DNA of 14,771 nucleotides from Verrucomicrobiota bacterium (GCA_003219095.1 QHPM01000105.1:1-14771); one strand, 5' to 3'. Shown: positions 7,595-14,642, counted from the first letter of the stretch. Notes: generated from the sequence alone by a model not told the origin. Program-made: numbers and translations.

Positions 7595-8791
7595 TTAACT
7601 CCCCCGCTCGTGTAGTGCGATGCTCGATCCGACCCAGGTCTTATCTTTGTTGAAATCGACTCCCATCATTTTGCCCTGGCTCATTCGCACCAGATTGTTA
7701 ACGAGAATTGGGTCGGGTTCGTTATCGGGCCAGACAAACATCATCCGGATCTCCGCCTTCGACTTCGGGCCCTCCGGAGTCGGCACAAATTCCGCGTATT
7801 GAACTTTCTGTTGGAGAATCCACTCGTGCGGATTTGCCAACGCCCCGAGCTTTTCCCGAGTAGGTTCCATATCGACACCTAAGCCGGCAAAGGAGTAGAG
7901 CGGCTTCAGAACGAAATCGCCGGCCGATTCGGCAGCCGGAAATTCATCGGCAAAAAATGCCCGCGCGGTATGGGCGGTTCTGAGGAACGGCAACGAATGT
8001 TTGCTGATCCGGAAATACCAGTTTGGATGACCCACCCAAACTACGTCGAGCTTTTCTTGAAAGCTGAATGGCAGGTTCAAATCCGATCGTCTCAGCAGCT
8101 CATCAAAAATCACGCGATTGTAGATGCGTTCAATCCGCACTTCGCCTCCCGCGCGATGATAGAACAATCGCTGCCCATGTTTTGTAATATCGGTGAGCGA
8201 AACCGCCGGAATACCGACAAGCGACTCGGTGCAGGCGAAGTCTACCCGTGTCTTCTGTTTCTCAGGTTCGATCTCAAGCAAGACGACATTTTCCGGCCGG
8301 GAGTCGCCGAGAATGGTTCTGCGCAGGATTTTAAGATAGTCCTCATCCTGCATCCCGCCGAAGGATGAGGTCCAGAGTCGCGGGATCGCCGGATACGCTT
8401 TGCGCATGCAGCCGAGGAGGAGCAATTGGAAACCGAACAGACTGGGAAACGCCTGCAATTCGATCAACCGCGGCGCCAAACGACCGTCTGCGATGCAAAT
8501 TCCGAAATCCACCACCAGAAAGTTCGGATGCGCGGCTTCATTCGGCACCTCCAGCCCGAACGGAATAGCGCTGCCGGCGTGGCGGGCGAATTCCGGTGTG
8601 CGCGTTTTTGCCACAATCTCGTTAGCCGCGCCTGCCACTTCATCGCAAAATTCACGCGTCAAAAAGATCGGTGTTTCCGAAATTCGGAAATCGGCCGGCC
8701 ATTTCTCGGTTTCATTCACGCAACGCAGGAGCGCCGCATACTTTTCGGTGCTGAAGTCGCAGTTGAAGCGTGCGCGAAGTTCGGGATGCAT
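7595..8791 (-). CDS. ATP-grasp-like conserved hypothetical protein
   Basis: This 398-aa soluble protein has no signal peptide. The N-terminal half holds PNFLVVDFGI and RLIELQAFPSLFGFQ (about 105-140), a conserved block with a likely acidic ligand. The C-terminal half looks like an ATP-grasp fold: FVLKPLYSFAGLGV with K296 and a glycine loop, WILQQKVQYAEFVP, EIRMMFVW (E347, R349), and NNLVRMSQG (N365, N366, R369). These fit the nucleotide lysine and magnesium-binding Glu/Asn of that superfamily. The enzyme would then join a carboxylate to an amine or thiol. I recognise the protein as a conserved unknown rather than a named family, and the substrate is unknown. It is followed 7 bases later by a cupin gene. 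Confidence 0.65.
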   Translation of the reverse strand: MHPELRARFNCDFSTEKYAALLRCVNETEKWPADFRISETPIFLTREFCDEVAGAANEIVAKTRTPEFARHAGSAIPFGLEVPNEAAHPNFLVVDFGICIADGRLAPRLIELQAFPSLFGFQLLLLGCMRKAYPAIPRLWTSSFGGMQDEDYLKILRRTILGDSRPENVVLLEIEPEKQKTRVDFACTESLVGIPAVSLTDITKHGQRLFYHRAGGEVRIERIYNRVIFDELLRRSDLNLPFSFQEKLDVVWVGHPNWYFRISKHSLPFLRTAHTARAFFADEFPAAESAGDFVLKPLYSFAGLGVDMEPTREKLGALANPHEWILQQKVQYAEFVPTPEGPKSKAEIRMMFVWPDNEPDPILVNNLVRMSQGKMMGVDFNKDKTWVGSSIALHERGS

Positions 8792-8800
8792 GGCCTTTCA

Positions 8801-8886
8801 GAATGACGAAGGACGAATGTCTAATGACGAAGGAATGACGAAATCCGAATAATGCAAAAGCGTCACGGCTGCTCCTTCGTCATTTA
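8801..8886. repeat. AATGACGAAGGA-type direct and inverted repeats
   Basis: AATGACGAAGGA occurs at 8802-8813 and again at 8823-8834. A shorter AATGACGAA follows at 8834-8842, and an inverted copy, TCCTTCGTCATT, is at 8873-8884. The pair at 8823 and 8873 can form a hairpin with a loop of about 38 bases. It lies just upstream of the ATP-grasp-like gene, in the interval after the small gene at 8995, and may act as a transcription boundary. Confidence 0.6.
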
Positions 8887-8994
8887 GAGCATTGCGAATT
8901 CTACTAATTGACCAGCAAGTGCGGTCTCGATCGCACTTTAGCGATCGGCTGTGAGGTTAAGCCCCGTTGGGCTGCTCGATCACGCTATTGATGT

Positions 8995-9171
8995 TTATGG
9001 GCCGAGAATCGCGGCGGCACCTTCATCTGTGAAGACAACCACTCGATTACCCCGTAGAGAAATATGGACATGGTCTTCGGTCGGAACAGAATATTCGTGT
9101 CCATCCGAAGTCCGGATCAAAAACGGTACAAATGGGACGCGGTCGAGCCGTTCGCGGACGTCGGCGATCAC
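8995..9171 (-). CDS. Small conserved hypothetical protein, 58 aa
   Basis: This frame begins at GTG 9171 and ends at TAA 8995. Translation starts MIADVRERLDRVPFVPFLI, then RTSDGHEYSVPTEDHVHISL, then RGNRVVVFTDEGAAAILGP. The pattern R-x-P-F-x-P-F-x-I-x-x-x-D-G-x-x-x-x-V-P followed by H-(V/I)-x-x-S-x-x-G-x-x-x-V-V-V-x-x-D is one I recognise in many small hypothetical proteins of Verrucomicrobia and relatives, with unknown role. GTG is the only start: an in-frame TGA lies 11 codons upstream with no ATG, GTG or TTG between. The TAG of the aminopeptidase ends 7 bases before the GTG, so translation may pass from one to the other. No Shine-Dalgarno is evident. Confidence 0.75.
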   Translation of the reverse strand: MIADVRERLDRVPFVPFLIRTSDGHEYSVPTEDHVHISLRGNRVVVFTDEGAAAILGP

Positions 9172-9178
9172 GCGAGCA

Positions 9179-10198
9179 CTATACCAAAAACTTCCCGCCG
9201 CGCATCACTGGTTCACCGTCGAACCAGATGTCGAAATCGCGCCCCACACAATCGATATGCGTTTTTGAAATCCAATCGGCGCCGGTGTGCTCGGCATAAG
9301 GATGACCAAAGGCGAGATGAACGCCGGGAATTTTTTCGTCCTGCAAAATGTTTCCAATTACGTGAGTGCAAGCCGTGTTGGTGCCGATGGCAAATTCGCC
9401 CACTCGGTTGCTGTTTTCATCGGTGCTGGTGTAAGCGCGAAATTCCTCGAGCAGTTTTTTGTTTTCCGATCGCATTGCCCGGATGCGGCCGTCCTCCACT
9501 TCAACAGTCAGCGGCGCAGCCGCCAAGTCGCCATATTTCGCGCAGAGATAATCGCCCACCACGCCATCTACGACGAAGGTGCCGCAGCAGTTTTTCGGGG
9601 ATGTGAAAATTTCGCCCCCCGGCAGGTTGCCCCATTTTTCAGGCGTGATCAGCCCGCTCGTCTTCAACCATTTTAGTTTTGGAGAAAACTCCGCTTCGAA
9701 CTCCGTCCCATGCGGCGTCCGGCAGCGGATGCGTTCAGTCTTGCGGGCGCGCTCGACCAGACGCTGGCTCAGGGCGTCGACCGCGACGAAATTGGCGCGC
9801 ATTCCTTCAACCATAATCTGCCGGTTGATGTTAACCATGTGACCATGACGGATGCGATTTTTGTTTATTACCGCGGTCATCTCGATGCGGGCGCCGAGTT
9901 CGCCGGTCAACGTTTGGGCGGCAAAGATTGAAACCTGCGATTGTGCCAGATCATCCAGAATGATTTTGGGCATGTGAGTGAGTGGGCGCTCCGCGTAATT
10001 TTCCAAAACGAAAACGGCGTGAGCGGCGCCAACTTCTTCCACTTCCGCCTGCAAGGCGGCGGCGATCTCCGTCGTCGCTTCGTCCGTAATAATGGTGATC
10101 CGCTCGGTGGGTTGCAGCCGAAGACAAACGCGAGTGGCATTGCGCGCGCCCGGAGCTAATTCGGCGTCGATGATGTCGGTGGTTAATCGATCCGGCAT
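9179..10198 (-). CDS. M29-like aminopeptidase (COG2309, aminopeptidase T type)
   Basis: The 339-aa cytoplasmic metallopeptidase removes N-terminal residues from peptides by family analogy. Likely metal ligands, by comparison with the M29 pattern, are E196 (NLPGGEIFTSPK), E268 (RVGEFAIGTN), H294 (GVHLAFG), H314 and D316 (KTHIDCVGRDFDIWFDG). GNILQDEKIPG is also typical of the family. The ATG at 10198 lies 49 bases after the upstream cation transporter gene, with a GTTGCCC/GGGCAAC hairpin in the gap. Length is slightly below that of classical M29 enzymes (about 400 aa), so this is the shorter COG2309-like subgroup. The 58-aa gene follows directly. Substrate specificity cannot be read from the sequence. 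Confidence 0.85.
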   Translation of the reverse strand: MPDRLTTDIIDAELAPGARNATRVCLRLQPTERITIITDEATTEIAAALQAEVEEVGAAHAVFVLENYAERPLTHMPKIILDDLAQSQVSIFAAQTLTGELGARIEMTAVINKNRIRHGHMVNINRQIMVEGMRANFVAVDALSQRLVERARKTERIRCRTPHGTEFEAEFSPKLKWLKTSGLITPEKWGNLPGGEIFTSPKNCCGTFVVDGVVGDYLCAKYGDLAAAPLTVEVEDGRIRAMRSENKKLLEEFRAYTSTDENSNRVGEFAIGTNTACTHVIGNILQDEKIPGVHLAFGHPYAEHTGADWISKTHIDCVGRDFDIWFDGEPVMRGGKFLV

Positions 10199-10209
10199 GG
10201 GCGTTCACA

Positions 10210-10236
10210 GTTGCCCGGGAAGGGCCGCTGGGCAAC
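10210..10236. terminator. Hairpin between the cation transporter and aminopeptidase genes
   Basis: GTTGCCC (10210-10216) and GGGCAAC (10230-10236) pair perfectly around a 13-base GC-rich loop, 12 bases after the transporter stop on the minus strand. There is no T tract, so it may be an attenuating or stabilising hairpin rather than an intrinsic terminator. Confidence 0.35.
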
Positions 10237-10247
10237 CTGACTGCGTC

Positions 10248-10883
10248 TCAAAAATGTGCATGCGAACAGGTTTTGCCACGCCAGCCGGCAACTCCTTCCC
10301 GGATGATGATTGGCAACATGCAAAGGGCGGCAATTGGATCAGCCCACCACCATCCGAGCAGGGCGTTGAGCGCGAGACCGAGAAGTAAAATCACCGAGAG
10401 ATAAGCGCAGATATCGCTCTGATGAGAATCAGCATGAAGGGCATGGCTGTTAAGCCGCGCGGCGACGCGACGTTTGGCTCGCGCCAATAGAGGCATGACA
10501 ATTACACAAGCTGCCGCATAGATGATGCCGAAGTAAGTGACGCGCGGCGCATCATGTTTCAGCAAGTCTACCGAGGCGTCGAGTGCGATGTAGGCGGCGA
10601 GCGCGAAAAAACAGGCGCCGACCCATCGATGGGCCACGCGATCGCGATCAATCGAGCCTTCCGCCAGCCACCACAATAAGACACAGCTCGAGGCCACTTC
10701 GATAATCGAATCGGCCCCGAATCCAACCAACGCGACGCTGCCGGCAAGTATTCCGACCGTAACACCGATGAGCGCTTCCAGCGATGTCCAGGCGATGCTG
10801 AGATATTCCACCCGGCGACCGGCACGGGTGTGAAGGACGCGCTCCAAGTCCTCCATCATGGCGGTTTCGCGAACAGCAGTCAC
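10248..10883 (-). CDS. Cation diffusion facilitator-type transporter, membrane domain only
   Basis: The 211-aa protein has about six hydrophobic segments. TM2 carries GFGADSIIEV with D58 and E62. A later helix carries HADSHQSDICAYLSVILLLG with D152, followed by GWWWADPIAALCMLPIIIREG. These fit the metal-site acidic residues of CDF-type divalent cation exporters. The usual cytoplasmic C-terminal domain (about 90 aa) is missing; the protein ends CSHAHF, which may bind metal. This fits the short CTD-less, TMEM163-like branch. The start is GTG at 10883 with AGG 7 bases upstream; ATGs at 10859 and 10856 are alternatives. It follows the VOC gene by 70 bases. The transported ion is not known. Confidence 0.85.
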   Translation of the reverse strand: MTAVRETAMMEDLERVLHTRAGRRVEYLSIAWTSLEALIGVTVGILAGSVALVGFGADSIIEVASSCVLLWWLAEGSIDRDRVAHRWVGACFFALAAYIALDASVDLLKHDAPRVTYFGIIYAAACVIVMPLLARAKRRVAARLNSHALHADSHQSDICAYLSVILLLGLALNALLGWWWADPIAALCMLPIIIREGVAGWRGKTCSHAHF

Positions 10884-10953
10884 GAATCAACCTAATGCGA
10901 TTATCGTGCCGTGCTGTCTCGAAAAATCTCCGCTCGACGCAACGCAAAACGGG

Positions 10954-11325
10954 TCACCCTGTGTGAGAATGCAGCGCGATCTTGTTGCCTTCCGAATCAA
11001 TAATGATGGCACGGAATCCGTGCGGTCCAATGGCATGCTTGGGTGAAACAACTTTGCCCTTATTTCTTTCCACTTCCGCAACGGCGGAATCCATTCGGCC
11101 TTCGACCGAAAGATAAACCAGCGGTCCCTTTTGCGACGGTTCGTTATCCTCCGTCTCGACCAAGCAGCCGGAAGCATTTTGCTCGCTGTGCGGCAAGAGA
11201 CCGAAGGTAAATCCGCCGTCGCCTTCCTTGCTCACCGCGCTCCCCAGCACGGCCGTGTAAAAGGCAATGGCACGATCAAGATTTTTCACCGGAACATCCG
11301 CCCAGCATACAGTGTTTAAGCTCAT
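10954..11325 (-). CDS. VOC (glyoxalase/bleomycin-resistance) superfamily protein
   Basis: The 123-aa protein has two beta-alpha-beta-beta-beta modules: NTVCWADVPVKNLDRAIAFY then GGFTFGLLP, and PLVYLSVEGRMDSAVAEVER then GFRAIIIDSEGNKIALHSH. It is of typical length and probably a dimer. The first-strand metal position is not His (TVCWADV), so metal binding may be incomplete. Many such proteins have unknown substrates. The ATG at 11325 overlaps the TGA of the DUF3828-like lipoprotein gene as ATGA, so translation is probably coupled. Confidence 0.85.
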   Translation of the reverse strand: MSLNTVCWADVPVKNLDRAIAFYTAVLGSAVSKEGDGGFTFGLLPHSEQNASGCLVETEDNEPSQKGPLVYLSVEGRMDSAVAEVERNKGKVVSPKHAIGPHGFRAIIIDSEGNKIALHSHTG

Positions 11326-11906
11326 AATTTATCCATAACGCATTTGGCAAACGTTGCCGTGACTTTTCTGTCATGAGCAACAACTTTGGCAATGCAGTTT
11401 CGTCGGCTGTCGGCGGGCAGCGATCTGATCGCGCTGATTCCGTTCGACCTTTTCAGCCAGCTCCGACCGCTCTCAGCTAACGACAGTCGTTCAATTAGCT
11501 TTACGTCATCCACTTTCCATCTGCCATCTACTTTTATCAGATAAACATTCAACGCGTGTTGACCAGAGAGACGACCGCTTAGTCCGACTCGCACGGTCGC
11601 GGCCCGGCGATCGCTTGTAACCTTTTCAATCGAAAGCTTGGCATCGAAGCTCTGAGCATCCATAAACGGGCTGGCCTCTAGCTCAGGGCGCATATTATCG
11701 ATGCTCGTCAAAAAATTGTCGGTTACGAATTCTTTGAGCTCCGTTCGCTTTTGCTCCAGTGGGTTGACCCCACTCTTCAGCTCGCGCAGATACCAGCCAT
11801 AAGCATTGCGAACCGTGTCAGCCGGATTCGGCGCCTGCTGGCAACCAGCTGCCAGTGTGCACGTCGCAATAATTAGCGATGATGTCGGCCGGGGCAGCCC
11901 GAACAT
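11322..11906 (-). CDS. DUF3828-like lipoprotein
   Basis: The 194-aa protein has a short hydrophobic leader and a lipobox-like LAAGC with Cys22 (Ala at -3, slightly non-standard). The domain NPADTVRNAYGWYLREL, KEFVTDNFLTSIDNM, FMDAQSFD, then GRWKVDDVKL corresponds block by block to the protein coded at 12796-13230, so the two are paralogues of the DUF3828/NTF2-like type. An extra tail of about 50 residues after the domain has no resemblance I can name. Its ATG at 11906 shares its A with the TAA of the preceding gene (TAATG), and its TGA overlaps the next ATG, so it sits in the middle of a three-gene coupled unit. The function is unknown; envelope location is inferred. Confidence 0.75.
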   Translation of the reverse strand: MFGLPRPTSSLIIATCTLAAGCQQAPNPADTVRNAYGWYLRELKSGVNPLEQKRTELKEFVTDNFLTSIDNMRPELEASPFMDAQSFDAKLSIEKVTSDRRAATVRVGLSGRLSGQHALNVYLIKVDGRWKVDDVKLIERLSLAESGRSWLKRSNGISAIRSLPADSRRNCIAKVVAHDRKVTATFAKCVMDKL

Positions 11907-12652
11907 TACGGCGCGATGCGATTAGTCAGAGTATCAGTATGGAAAGCGCTGTACGCCCGAAAAGCAAACCAACCGCCCTCATTCTTGTTAGATTCCGTCA
12001 CGTTGTTCATATCGTTCGTGGCAAAGTCCTGCCATGAGTTGTAGCGGACAACGGTCAGAAAAGTCCACGGGCCACCTTCAAGGTGCCGCATCAGCGCCGT
12101 TCCAGCAGAAGTGTCGCTGGGACGATTCGGCGGCGCCGACAATATCTTCTCTAAATCTTCAACGTGTCCCGGCGTGGGCCGAAAGACCGAGACCACGTAA
12201 ACCGATCCTCCACTCTTGCTCTTGGCGTCATCGGAAATAGCCATCGCCTTGGTGAATTCCTCCCACGACGGGCCGTTCACGAACGTGTCGTTATGCCAAT
12301 CGCCCACGTCGCGCATCGCCGGCGGGACCTGAAAGGGCGTGGCCTCGACCGTCGCCTTGGTGCCGAGATGGGTGATCAGGCAATAATCCCACGCATCGCC
12401 TTCCTGATGGCGCAAAAGAATGAAATGCCCCGGCATCGGGTCTTTTGGATTTGGTGTTTTCAGCAGTTCCGCCAGTTGCGCAGCTTTGCCAGGGGCAGCC
12501 TTGCCAAAATAAACGTGGTAGACGTCCGTCCTTGCCGCGGGCGAAGAAGTCGCCGCTGTCGGCTTTTCACTGGGCGAACTTTGCGCCCACACCAGCGCGA
12601 GCGGGGATAGAGCAACTACTCCGAGGGTCAGGAACCGAATAATTAATTTCAT
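11906..12652 (-). CDS. Secreted protein with two related alpha/beta repeats
   Basis: The 248-aa protein has a signal peptide, with a hydrophobic core to about residue 21 and likely cleavage after VWA (23). Two similar halves follow. The first has DVYHVYFGKAAPGKAAQLAE and LLRHQEGDAWDYCLITHLG; the second has VYVVSVFRPTPGHVEDLEK and LMRHLEGGPWTFLTVVRYN. Each looks like a dimeric alpha/beta-barrel (NIPSNAP- or ABM-like) unit, fused as an internal duplication. No catalytic residues can be assigned. The ATG at 12652 has no strong ribosome site. It heads the unit coupled to the DUF3828-like and VOC genes. Confidence 0.75.
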   Translation of the reverse strand: MKLIIRFLTLGVVALSPLALVWAQSSPSEKPTAATSSPAARTDVYHVYFGKAAPGKAAQLAELLKTPNPKDPMPGHFILLRHQEGDAWDYCLITHLGTKATVEATPFQVPPAMRDVGDWHNDTFVNGPSWEEFTKAMAISDDAKSKSGGSVYVVSVFRPTPGHVEDLEKILSAPPNRPSDTSAGTALMRHLEGGPWTFLTVVRYNSWQDFATNDMNNVTESNKNEGGWFAFRAYSAFHTDTLTNRIAP

Positions 12653-12724
12653 TTCGAATTGTCTTTCAGTTGAGGTTTAAGAAGAGCCCGTCCGAACCCA
12701 AACACCAATCCGGCCGGTCATTTG

Positions 12725-12744
12725 AGTAAGCCCACTCGCTTACT
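12725..12744. promoter_or_regulatory. Short perfect hairpin between the second DUF3828-like gene and the two-repeat gene
   Basis: AGTAAGC (12725-12731) and GCTTACT (12738-12744) pair around a 6-base loop, about 73 bases upstream of the two-repeat gene. No T tract follows on either strand, so it could be an operator-like site or a weak terminator for the gene ending at 12796. Confidence 0.35.
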
Positions 12745-12795
12745 ATTTGAAAGAGGCTAGGGGCTCGCGCAGAACGCCGTCAAAGTTTTTTTAGC

Positions 12796-13230
12796 TCAGT
12801 CGCTGAATTTGACCTCGTCAATCTTCCACGCCCCTTCCTGGAAAAGCACCTTCACCTCAAATTGGCGGTTACCGAGTTTTCGGCCGGTGAGAATAACGCC
12901 CAGCTTCGACATGGTTTTCCCGACATAATTGTTACTAACGGCAATATTTTTTCCCCATTCCGGATCAACCTCCTGGGCGTCGAGGAAAAAATCGCCGTCC
13001 AAACCACCGGGACCTTTGGGCATTTTGTCAACGCGGGTGAGCAGGCGTTCGGTCACGAATTTCCGCATCTGCTCCTGCTCTTTTTCCAGCGGTCGAGCAC
13101 CACTCACGACCTCGTGGACGTACCAGGCATAGAAGTTGCGGACCGCCTGGGCAGGATTCTTTTCCGGCCAGATTGCCGGCGCTAACGTAGCGGCGACCGT
13201 TAGGAGGACTGCGATCAAGAGAGATTTCAT
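12796..13230 (-). CDS. DUF3828-like exported protein (paralogue of 11322-11906)
   Basis: The 144-aa protein begins MKSLLIAVLLTVAATLAPAI, a signal peptide without a lipobox cysteine. The body holds NPAQAVRNFYAWYVHEVVSG, KFVTERLLTRVDKM, FFLDAQEVDPEWGKNIAVSN and GAWKIDEVKFSD, typical of DUF3828-like proteins. The open frame extends 17 codons upstream to 13281, but those residues are not signal-like, so I chose the ATG at 13230; GGAG lies directly against it, which is an unusual spacing. It lies 91 bases from the divergent DUF1345 gene, so they share a promoter region. Unlike its paralogue it is not a lipoprotein. Confidence 0.75.
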   Translation of the reverse strand: MKSLLIAVLLTVAATLAPAIWPEKNPAQAVRNFYAWYVHEVVSGARPLEKEQEQMRKFVTERLLTRVDKMPKGPGGLDGDFFLDAQEVDPEWGKNIAVSNNYVGKTMSKLGVILTGRKLGNRQFEVKVLFQEGAWKIDEVKFSD

Positions 13231-13309
13231 CTCCGCTATGGTGGCAGGTCTCGAGCAAACCGTCGAGTGTTCGAATCCCATCGTTGCTTGAACTCTGGCT
13301 AACGAGACC

Positions 13310-13313
13310 AGGA
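13310..13313 (+). promoter_or_regulatory. Ribosome binding site for the DUF1345 gene
   Basis: AGGA lies 8 bases before the GTG at 13322. It is the only Shine-Dalgarno-like site near candidate starts; the ATG at 13397 has none. Confidence 0.5.
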
Positions 13314-13321
13314 TTCCTGCC

Positions 13322-14059
13322 GTGAGGGAACAAGTTTTCGTCGAACCCTTCTGGTTTCACTTGCCTAATCCCGAGCGTTTTCGTTTTCTTCTCGGCATGG
13401 GCGGAACGCTGCCGGCAATCGCCAGGATCGATGCGCATCACCGGATGGGAGCCGGATTAATCGTAGCAGCAGTAGTCGGCCTTGTTGTTCGAACACATGC
13501 GCTCTGGAGCGCCGCGCTCGCCACGTATGACGCATTTGCAGTTGTCGTTCTGGGCTTGATTTGCCTCACCACTGCGCTGACACCGGCCGACCGGATTCGA
13601 TCGGTCGCTCAACGACAAGACGTAGGACGCACCGTCATTTTCGTTTTTGTTGTCATGGTCGCCTGTGCGGCGCTATTTGCAGTGGCCTTTCTTATTCGCA
13701 CCGCAAAGCCGGAGCGACATCTAACGACTCAACTGCTGCTCGCTCTTGTAACGGTGGTGCTCTCGTGGTTGCTTATGCATGCCGTCTTCGGATTGCGTTA
13801 CGCCCACAAATTTTATGGCGATAGCGAGATTGATGCCGAGAAACGGGCCGGCGGCCTCAGCTTTCCAGGAAAAACCCCGCCCGACTATCGCGATTTCGCG
13901 TATTTTTCCTTCGTGATTGGCATGACCTGTCAGGTGTCTGATGTGGCGGTCACGTCCCGCGAAATGCGCCGGCTGGTGTTGCTGCATGGAATATTATCAT
14001 TTGGTTTCAATACCGTAATTCTTGCGCTCACCATCAATACCGTTTCGAGTCTTCTCTGA
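13322..14059 (+). CDS. DUF1345 integral membrane protein
   Basis: The 245-aa protein has about five hydrophobic segments (about residues 44-60, 66-85, 103-125, 135-155 and 220-242). Its C-terminal half shows the DUF1345 pattern: HAVFGLRYAHKFYG, GGLSFPGKTPPDYRDFAYFS, FVIGMTCQVSDVAVTSREMR and HGILSFGFNTVILALTIN. The function of the family is unknown. I chose the GTG at 13322 for its ribosome site; the ATG at 13397 would remove 25 mostly polar residues and also fits the family length. It diverges from the DUF3828-like gene and is followed 89 bases later by the receiver-domain gene. Confidence 0.88.
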   Translation: MREQVFVEPFWFHLPNPERFRFLLGMGGTLPAIARIDAHHRMGAGLIVAAVVGLVVRTHALWSAALATYDAFAVVVLGLICLTTALTPADRIRSVAQRQDVGRTVIFVFVVMVACAALFAVAFLIRTAKPERHLTTQLLLALVTVVLSWLLMHAVFGLRYAHKFYGDSEIDAEKRAGGLSFPGKTPPDYRDFAYFSFVIGMTCQVSDVAVTSREMRRLVLLHGILSFGFNTVILALTINTVSSLL

Positions 14060-14135
14060 TTCAGCTTAACCGCGCCAAAATCGAAGACGCCGCAGTTGGC
14101 GCAGCTCGGTTGCTGGCATAACCGATGCTCGGAAT

Positions 14136-14141
14136 AGGAGG
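14136..14141 (+). promoter_or_regulatory. Strong ribosome binding site for the receiver-domain gene
   Basis: A full AGGAGG stands 7 bases before GTG 14149. It decides the start against the in-frame ATG at 14125, which lies upstream of the site. Confidence 0.85.
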
Positions 14142-14148
14142 CAATTTC

Positions 14149-14532
14149 GTGAAGGTCCTGAAAAAAATTCTTCTCATCGATCACGAGCCGCGGGTCACTC
14201 GCACGGTGCGCCGGGCTCTTGAAAGCGTCGGCAAGTATTCCATTCGCGAAGAACACGATGCCGCCTTTGCTGTTCACGCCGCGCATTGGTTTCGCCCCGA
14301 CCTGATCATGGTCGATCTCATTCACTCCGCGACTGATGGAGCAATCATTGCTCAGCAACTTCTGAAGGATCGCGATCTTTGCCATGTTCCGTTGCTTTGC
14401 CTGAGCAACGTTGTTTCAGAACGCCAGTTCGTGTCTGCCGGAATCTTACGCGGTTACAGCTTCCTGGCCGTGCCGGTGAAAATCGAGCAACTCCTCCGCG
14501 GCGTTGAGCAGCTGCTCTTCGGCCAAGATTGA
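14149..14532 (+). CDS. Stand-alone receiver-domain protein, degenerate
   Basis: The 127-aa protein starts at GTG 14149. It has the CheY-like receiver pattern: KKILLIDHEP with D11 and E13 (His12 between them), PDLIMVDL with the phospho-accepting D56, and PLLCLS with S86 in the Thr/Ser switch position. The near-invariant lysine before proline (KP) is V108 in FLAVPVKI, with a lysine three residues later. Phosphorylation-driven switching may therefore be altered or lost. There is no output domain and no adjacent histidine kinase. The C-terminus ends just before the structured repeat at 14553. Confidence 0.8.
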   Translation: MKVLKKILLIDHEPRVTRTVRRALESVGKYSIREEHDAAFAVHAAHWFRPDLIMVDLIHSATDGAIIAQQLLKDRDLCHVPLLCLSNVVSERQFVSAGILRGYSFLAVPVKIEQLLRGVEQLLFGQD

Positions 14533-14552
14533 ACTTCGCTGCGGATTAAGCA

Positions 14553-14642
14553 GGTGGATCGAGCAGTGCCTTGCTCGATGTTATATAAATAGGCAGCGAA
14601 GCCGCCTCTATTTAGCATCGCCCGCACGGGGCGGGATCCACC
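14553..14642. repeat. 90-bp structured inverted repeat between the receiver and gcvH genes
   Basis: The element has perfect 8-base ends, GGTGGATC and GATCCACC. It contains three hairpins: TCGAGCA/TGCTCGA (loop GTGCCT), an AAATAGGCAGC/GCCGCCTCTATTT pair around GAA, and a short CCCGC/GCGGG pair. It lies between convergent gene ends (receiver gene stop 14532, gcvH stop 14672). It resembles the composite element at 2406 in architecture, though not in sequence. Confidence 0.75.

Noticed and set aside
8801..8886. Possible CRISPR-like direct repeats
   Set aside because: Units are about 12 bases with irregular short spacing and an inverted copy; this is a dispersed repeat, with no spacers or cas genes.
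8951..9268. 105-residue plus-strand open frame
   Set aside because: It has no recognisable features and overlaps the conserved 58-aa gene and aminopeptidase end on the other strand.
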